Origin: Pseudoxanthomonas broegbernensis
GTDB lineage: Bacteria > Pseudomonadota > Gammaproteobacteria > Xanthomonadales > Xanthomonadaceae
DNA length: 64,000 nt
Reading direction: 5' to 3'
NCBI RefSeq assembly: GCF_014202435.1
Contig: NZ_JACHGU010000001.1
Coordinates: 62,001 to 126,000, forward strand
The translations under genes were made by a program, and so were the position numbers. Positions 25,530 through 36,183 of the stretch are shown here, piece by piece. The first letter of the stretch is position 1. Every line of letters begins with the position of its first letter. The notes below the pieces were generated by a model. That model did no database searches. It was not told the DNA's origin and worked only from the letters and a program-made list of their open reading frames with translations.

Positions 25530-25940
25530 ATGGATATCCAGAGGTACCATCGGGACCACGTGCGCATCCTCGGGCAGATCGAGTCGCTGCGGGCGCTGGC
25601 ACGGGGAGGCGTACGCGAGAATGCCGAGGAAATCGGCGAATTGATCGTCAGCACCGCCAGCCACATCAAGTTCCACCTCGCCGCCGAGGACCAGGTGCTG
25701 TATCCGGCGCTGGCCCGCTCCGGCGATCCGGACCTGGCCAGGATGAGCGAGCGCTACAAGGCGGAGATGCAAGGACTGGCCGAGGCGTTTGCCGGCTTCG
25801 TCAAGCAGTGGCGCGTGCCGGCGCGGCTGGCCGCCGATCCGGAGGGCTTCCGGCACGGCGCCAACACCGTGCTCAAGGCGCTGTTCGAGCGCCTGCAGCG
25901 GGAGAACGCCGAGCTCTACCCGGCGGCCGAGAAGGCCTGA
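25530..25940 (+). CDS. hemerythrin domain protein
   Basis: 136 residues forming one four-helix bundle. Candidate di-iron ligands lie at the expected places: YHRDHVRIL on helix 1, HIKFHLAAEDQVLYP on helix 2, and HGANTVLKA plus ENAELYP on helix 4. AAGGAAG precedes ATG 25530. Such single-domain hemerythrins bind O2 or NO, or help repair iron centres. It stands between two unrelated enzymes; a DUF2249 gene, often linked to hemerythrins in nitrosative-stress loci, lies 28 kb away and is not adjacent. Confidence 0.85.
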   Translation: MDIQRYHRDHVRILGQIESLRALARGGVRENAEEIGELIVSTASHIKFHLAAEDQVLYPALARSGDPDLARMSERYKAEMQGLAEAFAGFVKQWRVPARLAADPEGFRHGANTVLKALFERLQRENAELYPAAEKA

Positions 25941-26040
25941 ACGGGCGTTCCTCGCGGCGGCTACGACCAAAGCCGTGTCGCCGCATCGCGGCGGCGGGAC
26001 TACGATGGCATGCAGTCCCTCCCCCGCACGCCCAGGACAC

Positions 26041-27033
26041 ATGGAAGGCCGCCATCCGCCGGGTGTCGCCGTGCACCGGCCCTCTCGCGCGAGCGACGCC
26101 GCGCACGCCCACGGCATCCACACCATCGATACCGGACATGTGCGCCCGCGCTTCGATGCGGCCTACCTGGTCGTCGAGGACGGCCGCGCGGCGTTCGTGG
26201 ACTGCGGCACCCGGCACAGCGTCGCGGCGATGCTGGCCGCGCTGGAGGCGGCCGGGCTGGCCGCGCGGGACGTGGACTGGCTGATCCTCACCCACGCCCA
26301 CCTGGACCACGCTGGCGGCGCCGGCGCATTGATGCGGCACCTGCCGGCGGCGCGGCTGGTCGCCCACCCGCGTGCGGCACCGCACATGATCGACCCCTCG
26401 CGGCTGGTGGCCGGCGCCACCGCGGTCTACGGCGCGGAGGAGTTCGCGCGCCACTACGGCCAGGTGCTGCCGGTGCCGGCCGAGCGCGTGGTGGTGGCCG
26501 GCGACGGTCACGTGGTCGACCTGGCCGGGCGCGCGCTGCGCTGCATCGATACGCCCGGCCATGCCCGCGACCACCTGTGCGTGTGGGACGCGCGCAGCGC
26601 CGCCTGGTTCACCGGCGACGCCTTCGGCCTGTCCTACCGCGAGATGGACGGCGCGCGCGGCGCCTTCATCCTGCCCACGTCCTCGCCGGTGCAGTTCGAG
26701 CCCGAAGCGATGCAGGCCTCGATCCAGCGGATGCTGGCCGAATCGCCGCAGGCCATGTACCTGACCCACTACGGCCGCGTCGCCGGCGTGGCGCGGCTGG
26801 CGGCCGAGCTGCACGAGCAGATCGACGCCATGGTCTCGCTGGCCCAGGCCTGCGACGGCGGCGCGGACCGGCACCGCGCGCTGGTGGCGGCGCTGTCGGG
26901 CTACTACCTGGAGCGCGCGCAGGCGCATGGCTGCCCGCTGGACGATGCCGGCGTGCTGCGGCTGCTGGAGGTGGACATCCAGCTCAATGCGCAGGGGCTG
27001 GAGATCTGGCTGGACCGCGCCCGGCGTCCGTAG
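26041..27033 (+). CDS. metallo-beta-lactamase-fold hydrolase
   Basis: 330 residues from ATG 26041 (AGGA ahead); ATG 26005 is an alternative. The MBL signature THAHLDHAGGAG binds two metals, followed by RLVAHPRAAPHM, DTPGHARDHL and TGDAFGLSYREM with the remaining His/Asp ligands. The C-terminal 120 residues are helical and unlike glyoxalase II, as in the larger MBL proteins often annotated as hypothetical hydrolases. It would cleave a thioester, lactone or phospho-ester; nothing in the neighbourhood identifies the substrate. It converges on the 2-oxoacid dehydrogenase operon with a 73-base gap. Confidence 0.87.
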   Translation: MEGRHPPGVAVHRPSRASDAAHAHGIHTIDTGHVRPRFDAAYLVVEDGRAAFVDCGTRHSVAAMLAALEAAGLAARDVDWLILTHAHLDHAGGAGALMRHLPAARLVAHPRAAPHMIDPSRLVAGATAVYGAEEFARHYGQVLPVPAERVVVAGDGHVVDLAGRALRCIDTPGHARDHLCVWDARSAAWFTGDAFGLSYREMDGARGAFILPTSSPVQFEPEAMQASIQRMLAESPQAMYLTHYGRVAGVARLAAELHEQIDAMVSLAQACDGGADRHRALVAALSGYYLERAQAHGCPLDDAGVLRLLEVDIQLNAQGLEIWLDRARRP

Positions 27034-27106
27034 GCATGGCGGTCGCCGGCTGTGTCCGGCTCCTGCATGCCTTCCTGCAGCCTTCGCTCCGTCGCCGGGC
27101 CGGCCC

Positions 27107-28417
27107 CTAGGCCGGCAGCTCCAGGTCGTCCAGCAGTGCGCGCAGGAAGCGTGCGGCCTCGCCGCCGGTGGCGGCGCGGTGGTCGAAGGTCAGCGAGATC
27201 GGCAGCCGGCGGTGCACCTCGATGCCGCCCATCACCGCGACCACGTCGTGGCCCAGGCGCCCGGCGCCGACGATGGCCACGCACGGCGGCACCACCACCG
27301 GGCTGGCGTAGCGGCCGGCGAACATGCCGAAGTTGGACAGCGAGAGGGTGTAGCCGCCCAGCTCGCTGGCCGGGATGCTGCGGTCCAGGACCTGGGCGCG
27401 CAGGCGGTCGATGCCGGCGCGGATGCCGTGCGCGTCGAGCATGTCGGCGTTGCGCAGCACGGGCACGAACAGGCCGTCGTCGGTATCCACCGCGATGCCC
27501 AGGTCCACCTGCGGGTGGTGGGTCACCGTCAGCGCCTGGCCGTCGAACCAGGCGTTGAGCGCGGGTACCGCGCGCGCGGCGGCGGCGATCGCGCGGACCA
27601 GGCGCACGGTGATGTCCTGCTTGCCGATCCAGGCGTGCAGGTCGGCATCGTCCACCAGCGTGGTCGGCACCACCTGCGCGTGCGCATCGGCCATGACCCG
27701 GGCCATGTTGCGGCGCACGCCCTTGAGCTGCTCGGGCTGGCCGCTCGCATCGGCCGAACCCGGCGGGCGGGTGCGCATCGGGCGCCCGGACGCGGACAGC
27801 GCGGTGCGCCGCGCCGCCTCGCGCATCTGCTGCGGTGCGGGGAGGGGCGCGGATGCGGAGGGAGATGCCGCCGCCGCCGCGCTTCCGTCGGCCGCGGCCC
27901 GCTGCACGTCCGCCAGGGTCGCGGTGCCGTCCGGGCCGCTTGCGCGCACGCGCGAAAGATCCACGCCCAGCTTCCTCGCCAGCGCGCGCACGGCGGGCAT
28001 GGCCTTCACCCCGCCCACGGCCACCGCCTGTTCGCTGCGCACCGCGTCGGAGGACTGCATCGCGCCGACCACCGTGCCGGCGTCGTCGCGCCCGGCCGCG
28101 CCGGCGGGCGCCTCCGCCGCGCCGCCATGATGGTGGCCGGTGTCCTGGCCTTCGGCACGCTGGGGCCTGGCGGGGTCGGGCGCGAACACCGCCAGCACCG
28201 CGCCGGTGGCGATCACCGCGCCGGCCTCGCCGCCCAGCTTCACTACGGTGCCGGACACCGGCGAGGGTACCTCGACCACGGCCTTGGCGGTCTCCATCGA
28301 GACCAGCGGCTCGTCCAGGCCGATGCTGTCGCCTTCCTTCACGTACCACTCCACGATGGTCGCGTCCGGCAGGCCCTCGCCCAGGTCGGGCAGGTGGAAG
28401 GGGGTGTGCTCGCTCAT
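27107..28417 (-). CDS. 2-oxoacid dehydrogenase E2, dihydrolipoamide acyltransferase (BkdB-like)
   Basis: 436 residues. A single lipoyl domain (1-80) carries the lipoylated Lys in METAKAVVEV; a Pro/Ala linker follows; a peripheral-subunit-binding domain lies near 145-180 (VRALARKLGVDLSRVRASG); the rest is the catalytic trimer-forming domain. The usual catalytic HxxxDG near the C-terminus reads DHRAATGG, so the Asp is Thr. It is encoded after E1alpha and E1beta and transfers branched-chain acyl groups to CoA; branched acyl-CoAs prime iso-fatty acids, abundant in Xanthomonadaceae. No E3 gene is in the window. Substrate class is inferred from the alpha2beta2-type E1. Confidence 0.9.
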   Translation of the reverse strand: MSEHTPFHLPDLGEGLPDATIVEWYVKEGDSIGLDEPLVSMETAKAVVEVPSPVSGTVVKLGGEAGAVIATGAVLAVFAPDPARPQRAEGQDTGHHHGGAAEAPAGAAGRDDAGTVVGAMQSSDAVRSEQAVAVGGVKAMPAVRALARKLGVDLSRVRASGPDGTATLADVQRAAADGSAAAAASPSASAPLPAPQQMREAARRTALSASGRPMRTRPPGSADASGQPEQLKGVRRNMARVMADAHAQVVPTTLVDDADLHAWIGKQDITVRLVRAIAAAARAVPALNAWFDGQALTVTHHPQVDLGIAVDTDDGLFVPVLRNADMLDAHGIRAGIDRLRAQVLDRSIPASELGGYTLSLSNFGMFAGRYASPVVVPPCVAIVGAGRLGHDVVAVMGGIEVHRRLPISLTFDHRAATGGEAARFLRALLDDLELPA

Positions 28418-28478
28418 CTGGTTCCTCTTCGGTGATCCGGGCGCGCGCGGGCGGGGAAAGGGCGTGGGCCGCGCGCCG

Positions 28479-29465
28479 TCAGCCGTGTTCCAGCGTCCGC
28501 CGCGCCGCGGCGACGATCCGCGCCACGCTGGGCAGGTACTTCATCTCCAGCCGGAACAGCGGCACGTGGGTGTCGTAGCCGGTGACCCGCTCCACCGGGG
28601 CCAGCAGGTCGAACATGGAGCGCTCGGCCAGGCGCGCGGCGACCTCCGCGCCGAAGCCGGCGCTGCGCGGGGCCTCCTGCACGATCACGCAGCGGCCGGT
28701 GCGCGCCACCGATTCGGCGATGGTGTCGAAATCCAGCGGGCGCAGGGTGGCCACGTCTATCACCTCGGCGCTCACGCCTTCCCGGGCCAGCGCGTCGGCC
28801 GCCTCCAGCGCCTCCTTCACCTGCGCGCCCCAGGCCACCAGGGTCACGTCGCTGCCGTCGCGCAGCACGAAGCACACGTCCAGCGGCAGCGCCTGGCCGT
28901 CGTCGGGCACGTGTTCCTTGTACTGGCGGTAGATGCGCTTGGGTTCGTAGTACACCACCGGGTCCGGGTCGCGGATGGCGGCCAGCAGCAGGCCGTAGGC
29001 GCGCTGCGGCGAGGATGGCATCACCACGCGCAGGCCGGGCACGTTGGTGAACATGGCCTCGTTGGCCTCGCTGTGGTGTTCCGGCGCGCGGATGCCGCCG
29101 CCCCAGGGCACGCGCAGCACCATCGGGCAGTGCAGGCGGCCGCGGGTGCGGTTGCGCAGGCGCGCGGCGTGGCTGACCACCTGGTCGATCATCGGGTAGA
29201 CGAAGCCGTCGAACTGGGCCTCGGCCACCGGCTTCATGCCCTGCGCGGCCAGGCCCACGCTCAGGCCGGCGATGGCGGTCTCGTCCAGCGGCGTGTCGAG
29301 CACGCGCTGCGCGCCGAAGCGCCGCTGCAGTCCGGCGGTGGCGCGGAACACGCCGCCATTCACGCCCACGTCCTCGCCCAGCACCAGCACCGCCGGGTCG
29401 TGCGCCAGTTCCCAGGCCAGGGCCTGGGTCACGGCCTCGATCAGGGTGATGGGGGTGTCGGTCAT
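28479..29465 (-). CDS. 2-oxoacid dehydrogenase E1 beta subunit (branched-chain type)
   Basis: 328 residues; transketolase-type pyrimidine-binding domain with [31 protein letters not shown] and [12 protein letters not shown], then the C-terminal transketolase domain ([31 protein letters not shown]). With E1alpha it forms the thiamine-diphosphate decarboxylase of the complex. Start ATG 29465 is supported by GGAG eight bases upstream and by the usual N-terminus ([11 protein letters not shown]); an in-frame ATG at 29561 overlapping the E1alpha stop would add 32 low-complexity residues. 61 bases separate it from E2. Confidence 0.92.
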   Translation of the reverse strand: MTDTPITLIEAVTQALAWELAHDPAVLVLGEDVGVNGGVFRATAGLQRRFGAQRVLDTPLDETAIAGLSVGLAAQGMKPVAEAQFDGFVYPMIDQVVSHAARLRNRTRGRLHCPMVLRVPWGGGIRAPEHHSEANEAMFTNVPGLRVVMPSSPQRAYGLLLAAIRDPDPVVYYEPKRIYRQYKEHVPDDGQALPLDVCFVLRDGSDVTLVAWGAQVKEALEAADALAREGVSAEVIDVATLRPLDFDTIAESVARTGRCVIVQEAPRSAGFGAEVAARLAERSMFDLLAPVERVTGYDTHVPLFRLEMKYLPSVARIVAAARRTLEHG

Positions 29466-29553
29466 CGGCTTTTCTCCGTGGCCGCCGGACGGGACGGGCT
29501 GGGCCTCGCCGGCGTCGGCGGGCGCGGGATGCAGCGCATCGCCGTGGCGCGGT

Positions 29554-30639
29554 TCATCCATGGCCGGCCTCCAGGGCGATGGCCGCCGCGCGCTGGGCCA
29601 GCACGTCCGGCGGCGGGTCGGCGTAGAGATGGTCGAACATGGCCTCCACCGGTTGCGACGGGGTGGCCAGGTAGGCGTCGACCTCGATCCCGATCAGGCG
29701 TTCGCACTCGGCCTTCCATGCCGCTTCCTCCTCCGCGCTCCAGGCGCCCTGCGTGGTCAGCCACGCGCGCAGGCGCGCGATCGGCTCGCGCTCCCAGGCG
29801 GCCTTGACCTGTGCGTCGTCGCGGTAGCGGCGCGCATCGTCGGCGGTGGTGTGGTCGGACAGGCGGTAGGTCATGAACTCGATCACCGTGCCGCCGCGCC
29901 CGGCGCGCGCGCGCTCGATGGCCAGGCGCATGGACTCCAGCACGGCCACCAGGTCGTTGCCGTCCACCTGCAGGCAGTGCAGGCCGCCGGCGATGCCCTT
30001 CTGCGCCAGGGTCTGGGCGCCGGTCTGCGCCTCGCGCGGCACCGAGATGGCCCAGCCGTTGTTGATCACCGCCAGCACCAGCGGCAGGTCGTAGGCGCCG
30101 GCGGAGTTGAGCGCGGCGTAGAAGTCGCTCTTGGAACTGCCGCCGTCGCCGCAGGCGGCCACCGCCACGTGCGGCTGCCCGCGCAGCTTGAACGCCAGCG
30201 CCGCGCCGGCCGCGTGCAGGCACTGGGTGGCGATGGGCACGCAGATGGGGAAGTCGATGGCCGCGTCGCTGTCGCGCGGGTAGTCGCTGCCGCGCTCGTC
30301 GCCGCCCCAGTACAGCAGCACGTCGCGCGGGCGCACGCCGCGCTCGAACATGGTGCCCACCTCGCGGTAGCTGGGCGCGAACACGTCGCCCGCGCGCATC
30401 GCCGCGCCGATGCCGATGTGGGTGGCCTCATGGCCCAGGCAGGGCGGGTAGGTGCCCAGCTTGCCGGTGCGCTGCAGGGCCACCGCCTTGGCGTCGAAGG
30501 CGCGGGCGAACAGCATGCGCCTGAACGCCGGCACCAGCGCGGCCGGGTCGCGCAATGCCACGGGCAGCTCGCGCACCGGCCGGCCGTCGGCGCCGAGGTA
30601 CTGCAGGTATTCGATCTGGAAGCTTGCGGCGAGGGTCAT
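29554..30639 (-). CDS. 2-oxoacid dehydrogenase E1 alpha subunit (branched-chain type)
   Basis: 361 residues. Thiamine-diphosphate motif is clear: [20 protein letters not shown] ending in NN ([11 protein letters not shown]). The dehydrogenase E1 pattern [14 protein letters not shown] and the phosphorylation-loop equivalent [17 protein letters not shown] match BCKD/PDH alpha2beta2 enzymes. It decarboxylates the 2-oxoacid and hands the acyl group to E2. First gene of the operon, divergent from kynA over 219 bases. Ribosome site before ATG 30639 is weak; GTG 30651 is a possible alternative. Whether the enzyme prefers branched-chain oxoacids or pyruvate cannot be proven, but split E1 in this clade usually means branched-chain. 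Confidence 0.92.
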   Translation of the reverse strand: MTLAASFQIEYLQYLGADGRPVRELPVALRDPAALVPAFRRMLFARAFDAKAVALQRTGKLGTYPPCLGHEATHIGIGAAMRAGDVFAPSYREVGTMFERGVRPRDVLLYWGGDERGSDYPRDSDAAIDFPICVPIATQCLHAAGAALAFKLRGQPHVAVAACGDGGSSKSDFYAALNSAGAYDLPLVLAVINNGWAISVPREAQTGAQTLAQKGIAGGLHCLQVDGNDLVAVLESMRLAIERARAGRGGTVIEFMTYRLSDHTTADDARRYRDDAQVKAAWEREPIARLRAWLTTQGAWSAEEEAAWKAECERLIGIEVDAYLATPSQPVEAMFDHLYADPPPDVLAQRAAAIALEAGHG

Positions 30640-30858
30640 CGCGTGCGTCACCAGCGCGGGAGTGCCTGCGGGAAGGTTGCATATGGTACGGACCGGCGCC
30701 GCAAATCCTGCCGTGCAGCGCAACAACGCTTTCAATCCATGTACTTGCGTGTGGCGCGCGGTCCAACCATGGCACCGATGATAACGGCGATGGGCCTTGG
30801 CCGTGACCACGCTGCGTTAACCTTGCCGTTTCGCGCCGCCGCGCCCGCCCCCACGCCG

Positions 30859-31722
30859 ATGACCCTCGACCAGAACCAGCGCCCGCTCGAACCGGGCATC
30901 CACACCGACCTGCAGGGCCGGATGACCTACGCCGGCTATCTGCACCTGGACCGGCTGCTGTCGGCGCAGCAGCCCCTGTCGCAGCCGCCGCACCACGACG
31001 AGATGCTGTTCATCATCCAGCACCAGACCTCGGAGCTGTGGCTGAAGCTGCTGATGCACGAGCTGCAGGCCGCGCGCGCCTTCCTCAAGGGCGACCAGGT
31101 CTGGCAGTGCCGCAAGGTGATGGCGCGCAGCAAGCAGGTGCTGCGCCAGTTGACCGAGCAATGGTCGGTGCTGGAGACGCTCACCCCTTCCGAGTACATG
31201 GGCTTCCGCCACCTGCTGGGGCCGTCGTCGGGCTTCCAGTCGCTGCAGTACCGCGCGGTGGAGTTCCTGCTGGGCAACAAGAACCCGGCCATGGTGAAGG
31301 TGTTCGCCCACGACCCGGACGGTCAGGCGGCGCTGCGCCTGGAGCTGGAGGCGCCGAGCCTGTACGAGGAATTCCTGCGCTACCTGGCCCGCTTCGGCCA
31401 CCCGATCCCGCAGCGCTACCTGGGCGAGGGCCACGACTGGACCGCCGCGCACGTGTCCGACCCGGCGCTGTTGCCGGTGTTCGAACACATCTACCAGGAC
31501 ACCGACCGCTACTGGCGCGAATACTCGCTGTGCGAGGACCTGGTCGACCTGGAGACCCAGTTCCAGACCTGGCGCTTCCGCCACATGCGCACGGTGATGC
31601 GGATCATCGGCTTCAAGCGCGGCACCGGCGGGTCCAGCGGCGTGGACTTCCTGAAGAAGGCGCTGGAGCTGACCTTCTTCCCGGAGCTGTTCGAGGTGCG
31701 CACCAGCATCGGCGCGGCGTAG
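30859..31722 (+). CDS. kynA: tryptophan 2,3-dioxygenase
   Basis: 287 residues, the normal size. Haem enzyme that opens the indole ring of L-Trp to N-formylkynurenine, first step of the kynurenine pathway. Characteristic stretches: [35 protein letters not shown] (distal His and substrate contacts), [17 protein letters not shown], and the C-terminal haem-ligand region [18 protein letters not shown] with GTGGSSG. Start ATG 30859 matches relatives ([18 protein letters not shown]); the ribosome site is poor and upstream in-frame ATGs exist. Divergent from the 2-oxoacid dehydrogenase operon; kynB/kynU are not in the window. Confidence 0.96.
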   Translation: MTLDQNQRPLEPGIHTDLQGRMTYAGYLHLDRLLSAQQPLSQPPHHDEMLFIIQHQTSELWLKLLMHELQAARAFLKGDQVWQCRKVMARSKQVLRQLTEQWSVLETLTPSEYMGFRHLLGPSSGFQSLQYRAVEFLLGNKNPAMVKVFAHDPDGQAALRLELEAPSLYEEFLRYLARFGHPIPQRYLGEGHDWTAAHVSDPALLPVFEHIYQDTDRYWREYSLCEDLVDLETQFQTWRFRHMRTVMRIIGFKRGTGGSSGVDFLKKALELTFFPELFEVRTSIGAA

Positions 31723-31755
31723 GCCGCCGGCCGCCGCCGCCGCCGCTGCCACGCC

Positions 31756-31785
31756 GTTGCAGGAGCCGACTCCAGTCGGCGGCAT
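31756..31785 (+). repeat. REP element, GTAGGAGCCGACTTC family
   Basis: GCAGGAGCCGACTCCAGTCG with the 7-bp stem GCCGACT-CC-AGTCGGC (31765-31780). Same family as 46662 (plus) and 55865 (minus) and common in intergenic DNA of this group. It lies between kynA and the peptide transporter. Confidence 0.65.
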
Positions 31786-31925
31786 GGCTCCGAATGCCGG
31801 AAACCGGGTCGGAAACCGGCTTCGGCGGCGGTGTTCGCATTGACGCCCGGCGGGGTCGTCGGTGATTCTCGGCCCACTCCGAAGGGCCGCAGGCCCTCCA
31901 ATCCCATTCGCATCCAAGGATTCCC

Positions 31926-33437
<1,512 letters not shown>

Positions 33438-33439
33438 GG

Positions 33440-34054
33440 ATGACGGTAACCGGCGGCGGAAGCGGACGCGTGGTCGCCGGCATCGCGCTGGCCCTGCTGC
33501 TGGCGGCCTGTGCCGGCGAGGAACCGCCGGCCGTGTCCGGGCCGCCGCTGCCGGTGGACACCTCGCCGCAGAAGCCGGCGGTGGCCGACGCGAACGAGCC
33601 GGTGGCCTCGGGCAACACCCGCGCGGCGGCCGACGTGGCCGCCATCGCCGCGCTGGGCGCCGCGTTCGATCCGGCGCGCGACGCGGCGGCCGACCTGGAG
33701 ACGGCCAAGGTGGAGGCCAAGCGCGGCCGCCGGCGCATCGTGCTGGAACTGGGCGACGCCTCCTGTACGCAGTGCGCCGCGCTGGACGCACTGATCGAGG
33801 GCCAGGCGCCGCTGCGCCACCTGCGCGACGCCGGCTTCGTGTGGGTCAAGGTGGACCGCAGCGCACCGGGCAACGCGGGGCTGCTGGCGGGCTATCCGGG
33901 AGGCACGGACGCGCCGGCGCCGTACCTGCTGGTACTCGATGCCGACGGCCAGGTGCTGCACGCGCAGCCGGGCCAGGACCTGATGCGCGATGACCGGCCG
34001 TGGCAACGCCAGGTGCGTGGGTTCCTCGAACGCTGGGCCCCGCCGGCGCCCTGA
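33440..34054 (+). CDS. thioredoxin-like lipoprotein
   Basis: 204 residues. Lipobox LLLAACAG gives a lipidated Cys near residue 24. A disordered segment to about residue 65 is followed by a thioredoxin fold with the redox pair CTQC (GDASCTQCAALDALI), a short helix, and a VDRS strand in place of the usual DxxxN. It may reduce or isomerise disulfides at the inner or outer membrane, or act as a DsbD-like partner. Translation is probably coupled to the peptide transporter (2-base gap, GTGAGG overlapping the stop). A functional link to peptide uptake is not obvious. Confidence 0.78.
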   Translation: MTVTGGGSGRVVAGIALALLLAACAGEEPPAVSGPPLPVDTSPQKPAVADANEPVASGNTRAAADVAAIAALGAAFDPARDAAADLETAKVEAKRGRRRIVLELGDASCTQCAALDALIEGQAPLRHLRDAGFVWVKVDRSAPGNAGLLAGYPGGTDAPAPYLLVLDADGQVLHAQPGQDLMRDDRPWQRQVRGFLERWAPPAP

Positions 34055-34131
34055 GCGTCCGATGGCCTGCGTCGGCCGCATCCGCTGCCTCACCGCCGCC
34101 CGCCGTCGTATCCGTCGCGCAAGCCCGCAGG

Positions 34132-34225
34132 AGCGCCCTTGGGCGCGATGCCTCCCCCGCACCGCTGCCGGGTGCGGCCAATGTGCGACGGCCATCGTGG
34201 GCAACGCATCGCGCCCAAGGGCGCT
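34132..34225. repeat. inverted pair of REP-like palindromes (BIME-like)
   Basis: The 20-base core AGCGCCCTTGGGCGCGATGC occurs at 34132-34151 and again, inverted, at 34206-34225. Each has the self-complementary stem GCGCCC-NN-GGGCGC. The pair, 54 bases apart, could itself fold into a long hairpin. It occupies the 311-base gap (34055-34365) between convergent genes (lipoprotein and marR); the rest of that gap shows no gene. Confidence 0.72.
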
Positions 34226-34365
34226 GTCGTGTCCATGCGGCGGGCAGCGGCCATCCCCGGCGCCGATGCGCCGGAACGAAGCCTTCCGGTTCTTTCCCTT
34301 GCTCCCCGGCACGGGCGCCCCGACGGCGCCGGCGTGCGTTTCGCCCTTCCCGGGCGCCGCGTCGC

Positions 34366-34878
34366 TCAGACGCCGTCGCGCAGCGCCGCCAGGCCCGGCC
34401 CGGCGAGCTTGCGCAGCAGCCGGTCGAGCACGGCCCGTTCCTGTTCGTCCAGCGTGGCCACCAGGCGCTGCTCGCAGGCCAGCGCCATCGGCGCGATCTC
34501 GTCGTAGACCGAATAGCCCACTTCCGACAGCGCCAGCACCGAGCGGCGGCGGTCGTCGCTGTGGATCTCGCGCTTGATCAGGCTGCGCTCCAGCAGGCGG
34601 GCCACCGCACGGCTGACGGCCACCTTGTCCATCGCGGTGCGCTCGGCCACCTCGTTGGCCGACAGGTCGGAGAAGCGGCCGAGCACGGCCATCACCCGCC
34701 ATTCGGTGATCGCCAGGCCGAAGCGCTTCTGGTAGATGTCGGCGATGGTCTGACTGACGCGGTTGGACAGCACGCTCAGGCGGTAGGGAAGGAAGTGTTC
34801 CAGCTCCAGTTGCGCATGGCCGGCGGAGGCGTCGGCGTGGCGGCTGCCGGAGACTTCAGGGTCGGAAGAAACGGTCAT
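34366..34878 (-). CDS. MarR-family transcriptional regulator, divergent from hpd
   Basis: 170 residues. Winged-helix core: FGLAITEWRVMAVLGRFSDL, SANEVAERTAMDKVAVSRAV (recognition helix), and the wing LIKREIHSDDRRRSVLALSE with the DxR motif. N- and C-terminal helices for dimerisation flank it. ATG 34878 is taken; an upstream in-frame start overlaps the operator. It is divergent from hpd-hmgA, and the 92-base gap holds a promoter with a 20-base pseudo-palindrome between -35 and -10, so it most likely represses hpd-hmgA and is released by a tyrosine catabolite. The effector is inferred. Confidence 0.9.
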   Translation of the reverse strand: MTVSSDPEVSGSRHADASAGHAQLELEHFLPYRLSVLSNRVSQTIADIYQKRFGLAITEWRVMAVLGRFSDLSANEVAERTAMDKVAVSRAVARLLERSLIKREIHSDDRRRSVLALSEVGYSVYDEIAPMALACEQRLVATLDEQERAVLDRLLRKLAGPGLAALRDGV

Positions 34879-34892
34879 TGCTGCGGGATACC

Positions 34893-34921
34893 TTGCATGT
34901 GGTTGCACACGTAACTATAAA
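34893..34921 (+). promoter_or_regulatory. hpd promoter with MarR operator
   Basis: TTGCAT (34893-34898), 17-base spacer, TATAAA (34916-34921): a strong sigma-70-type pair 50 bases before the hpd ATG. The spacer overlaps the pseudo-palindrome TGCATGTG-GTTG-CACACGTA (34894-34913), arms matching at six of eight positions. A MarR dimer bound here would block RNA polymerase and could also control its own gene on the other side. Confidence 0.7.
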
Positions 34922-34970
34922 GGGACCTTACCAGGCCCCGATCCCCGTCGGGGATGCTCAGGAAGCCATC

Positions 34971-36095
34971 ATGAGCGTGCAACCGCAAGTGCTTTCGTCC
35001 AGTTCGCCCTCTCCCGGCGGCGCGGCCGCAGGGCGGCTCGAGAACCCCATGGGCATCGACGGCTTCGAGTTCGTCGAATTCGCCGCGCCGGCCGGGCAGG
35101 GTGCCGCGCTGCACGACTATTTCCGCAGGCTGGGCTTCGTCCGCATCGCCCGGCACCGCAGCCGGCCGATCAGCACCTACCGCCAGGGCGACTGCACCTT
35201 CCTCGTCAACGAGGACCCGGACTCCTTCGCCGCCGCCTTCGCCGCGCAGCACGGCCCCAGCGCCTGCGGCTTCGCCATCCGGGTCAAGAAGCTGGCCGAC
35301 TGGGTGCGCACCCAGGCGCTGCGCAACGGCGCCGAGCCGTTCGGCGAGCGCGAGCAACTGGGCAAGGCGGTGGCCGCGCCGGTGATCAAGGGCATCGGCG
35401 GCTGCATGCTCTACATCGTCGACCGCTACGACGAGGCGGGCACCATCCACGACCCGGACTACGAATACCTGGCGGGCGCCGAGCGCATGCCCAAGGGCTT
35501 CGGCCTGACCTTCATCGACCACCTCACCCACAACCTCTACCCGGGCAACATGGCCAAGTGGGCGGACTACTACGAGCGGCTGTTCAATTTCCGCGAGATC
35601 CGCTATTTCGACATCAAGGGCGCCAAGACCGGGCTGCTGTCCAAGGCGATGACCGCGCCGGACGGCATGGTCCGCATCCCGCTCAACGAATCGACCGATC
35701 CCAAGTCGCAGATCAACGAGTACCTGGACGCCTACCGCGGCGAGGGCATCCAGCACATCGCCTGCTTCACCGAGGACATCCACGACACGGTGGAGAAGAT
35801 GCGCGCGGCCGGGGTGGAGTTCCTGGACACGCCGGACACCTACTTCGACGTGATCGACCAGCGCATCCCCGACCACGGCGAGGACGTGGCGCGGTTGCGC
35901 CGCAACCGCATCCTGATCGACGCCGACCCGGAGACGGGCACCCGCAAGCTGCTGCAGATATTCACCCAGAACGCGGTCGGGCCGATCTTCTTCGAGATCA
36001 TCCAGCGCAAGGGCAACGAAGGCTTCGGCGAGGGCAACTTCCAGGCGCTGTTCGAGAGCATCGAGCGCGACCAGATGCGCCGCGGGGTGCTTTGA
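34971..36095 (+). CDS. hpd: 4-hydroxyphenylpyruvate dioxygenase
   Basis: 374 residues in two vicinal-oxygen-chelate halves. It converts 4-hydroxyphenylpyruvate to homogentisate with Fe(II) and O2. Iron ligands expected at [12 protein letters not shown] (His), [11 protein letters not shown] (His) and [12 protein letters not shown] (Glu); the C-terminal gate helix ends in [23 protein letters not shown] five to six bases before ATG 34971 fixes the start. Followed by hmgA after 88 bases, so the product goes straight to ring cleavage. Confidence 0.96.
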   Translation: MSVQPQVLSSSSPSPGGAAAGRLENPMGIDGFEFVEFAAPAGQGAALHDYFRRLGFVRIARHRSRPISTYRQGDCTFLVNEDPDSFAAAFAAQHGPSACGFAIRVKKLADWVRTQALRNGAEPFGEREQLGKAVAAPVIKGIGGCMLYIVDRYDEAGTIHDPDYEYLAGAERMPKGFGLTFIDHLTHNLYPGNMAKWADYYERLFNFREIRYFDIKGAKTGLLSKAMTAPDGMVRIPLNESTDPKSQINEYLDAYRGEGIQHIACFTEDIHDTVEKMRAAGVEFLDTPDTYFDVIDQRIPDHGEDVARLRRNRILIDADPETGTRKLLQIFTQNAVGPIFFEIIQRKGNEGFGEGNFQALFESIERDQMRRGVL

Positions 36096-36183
36096 ACGGC
36101 CGCCTCGAAACGCCGGATCCGCGAAGCGGCGGCCCGGCCCGGCGCCCGGCACGAAGCGTGGCACGACATACAGCGAGGCGAGC

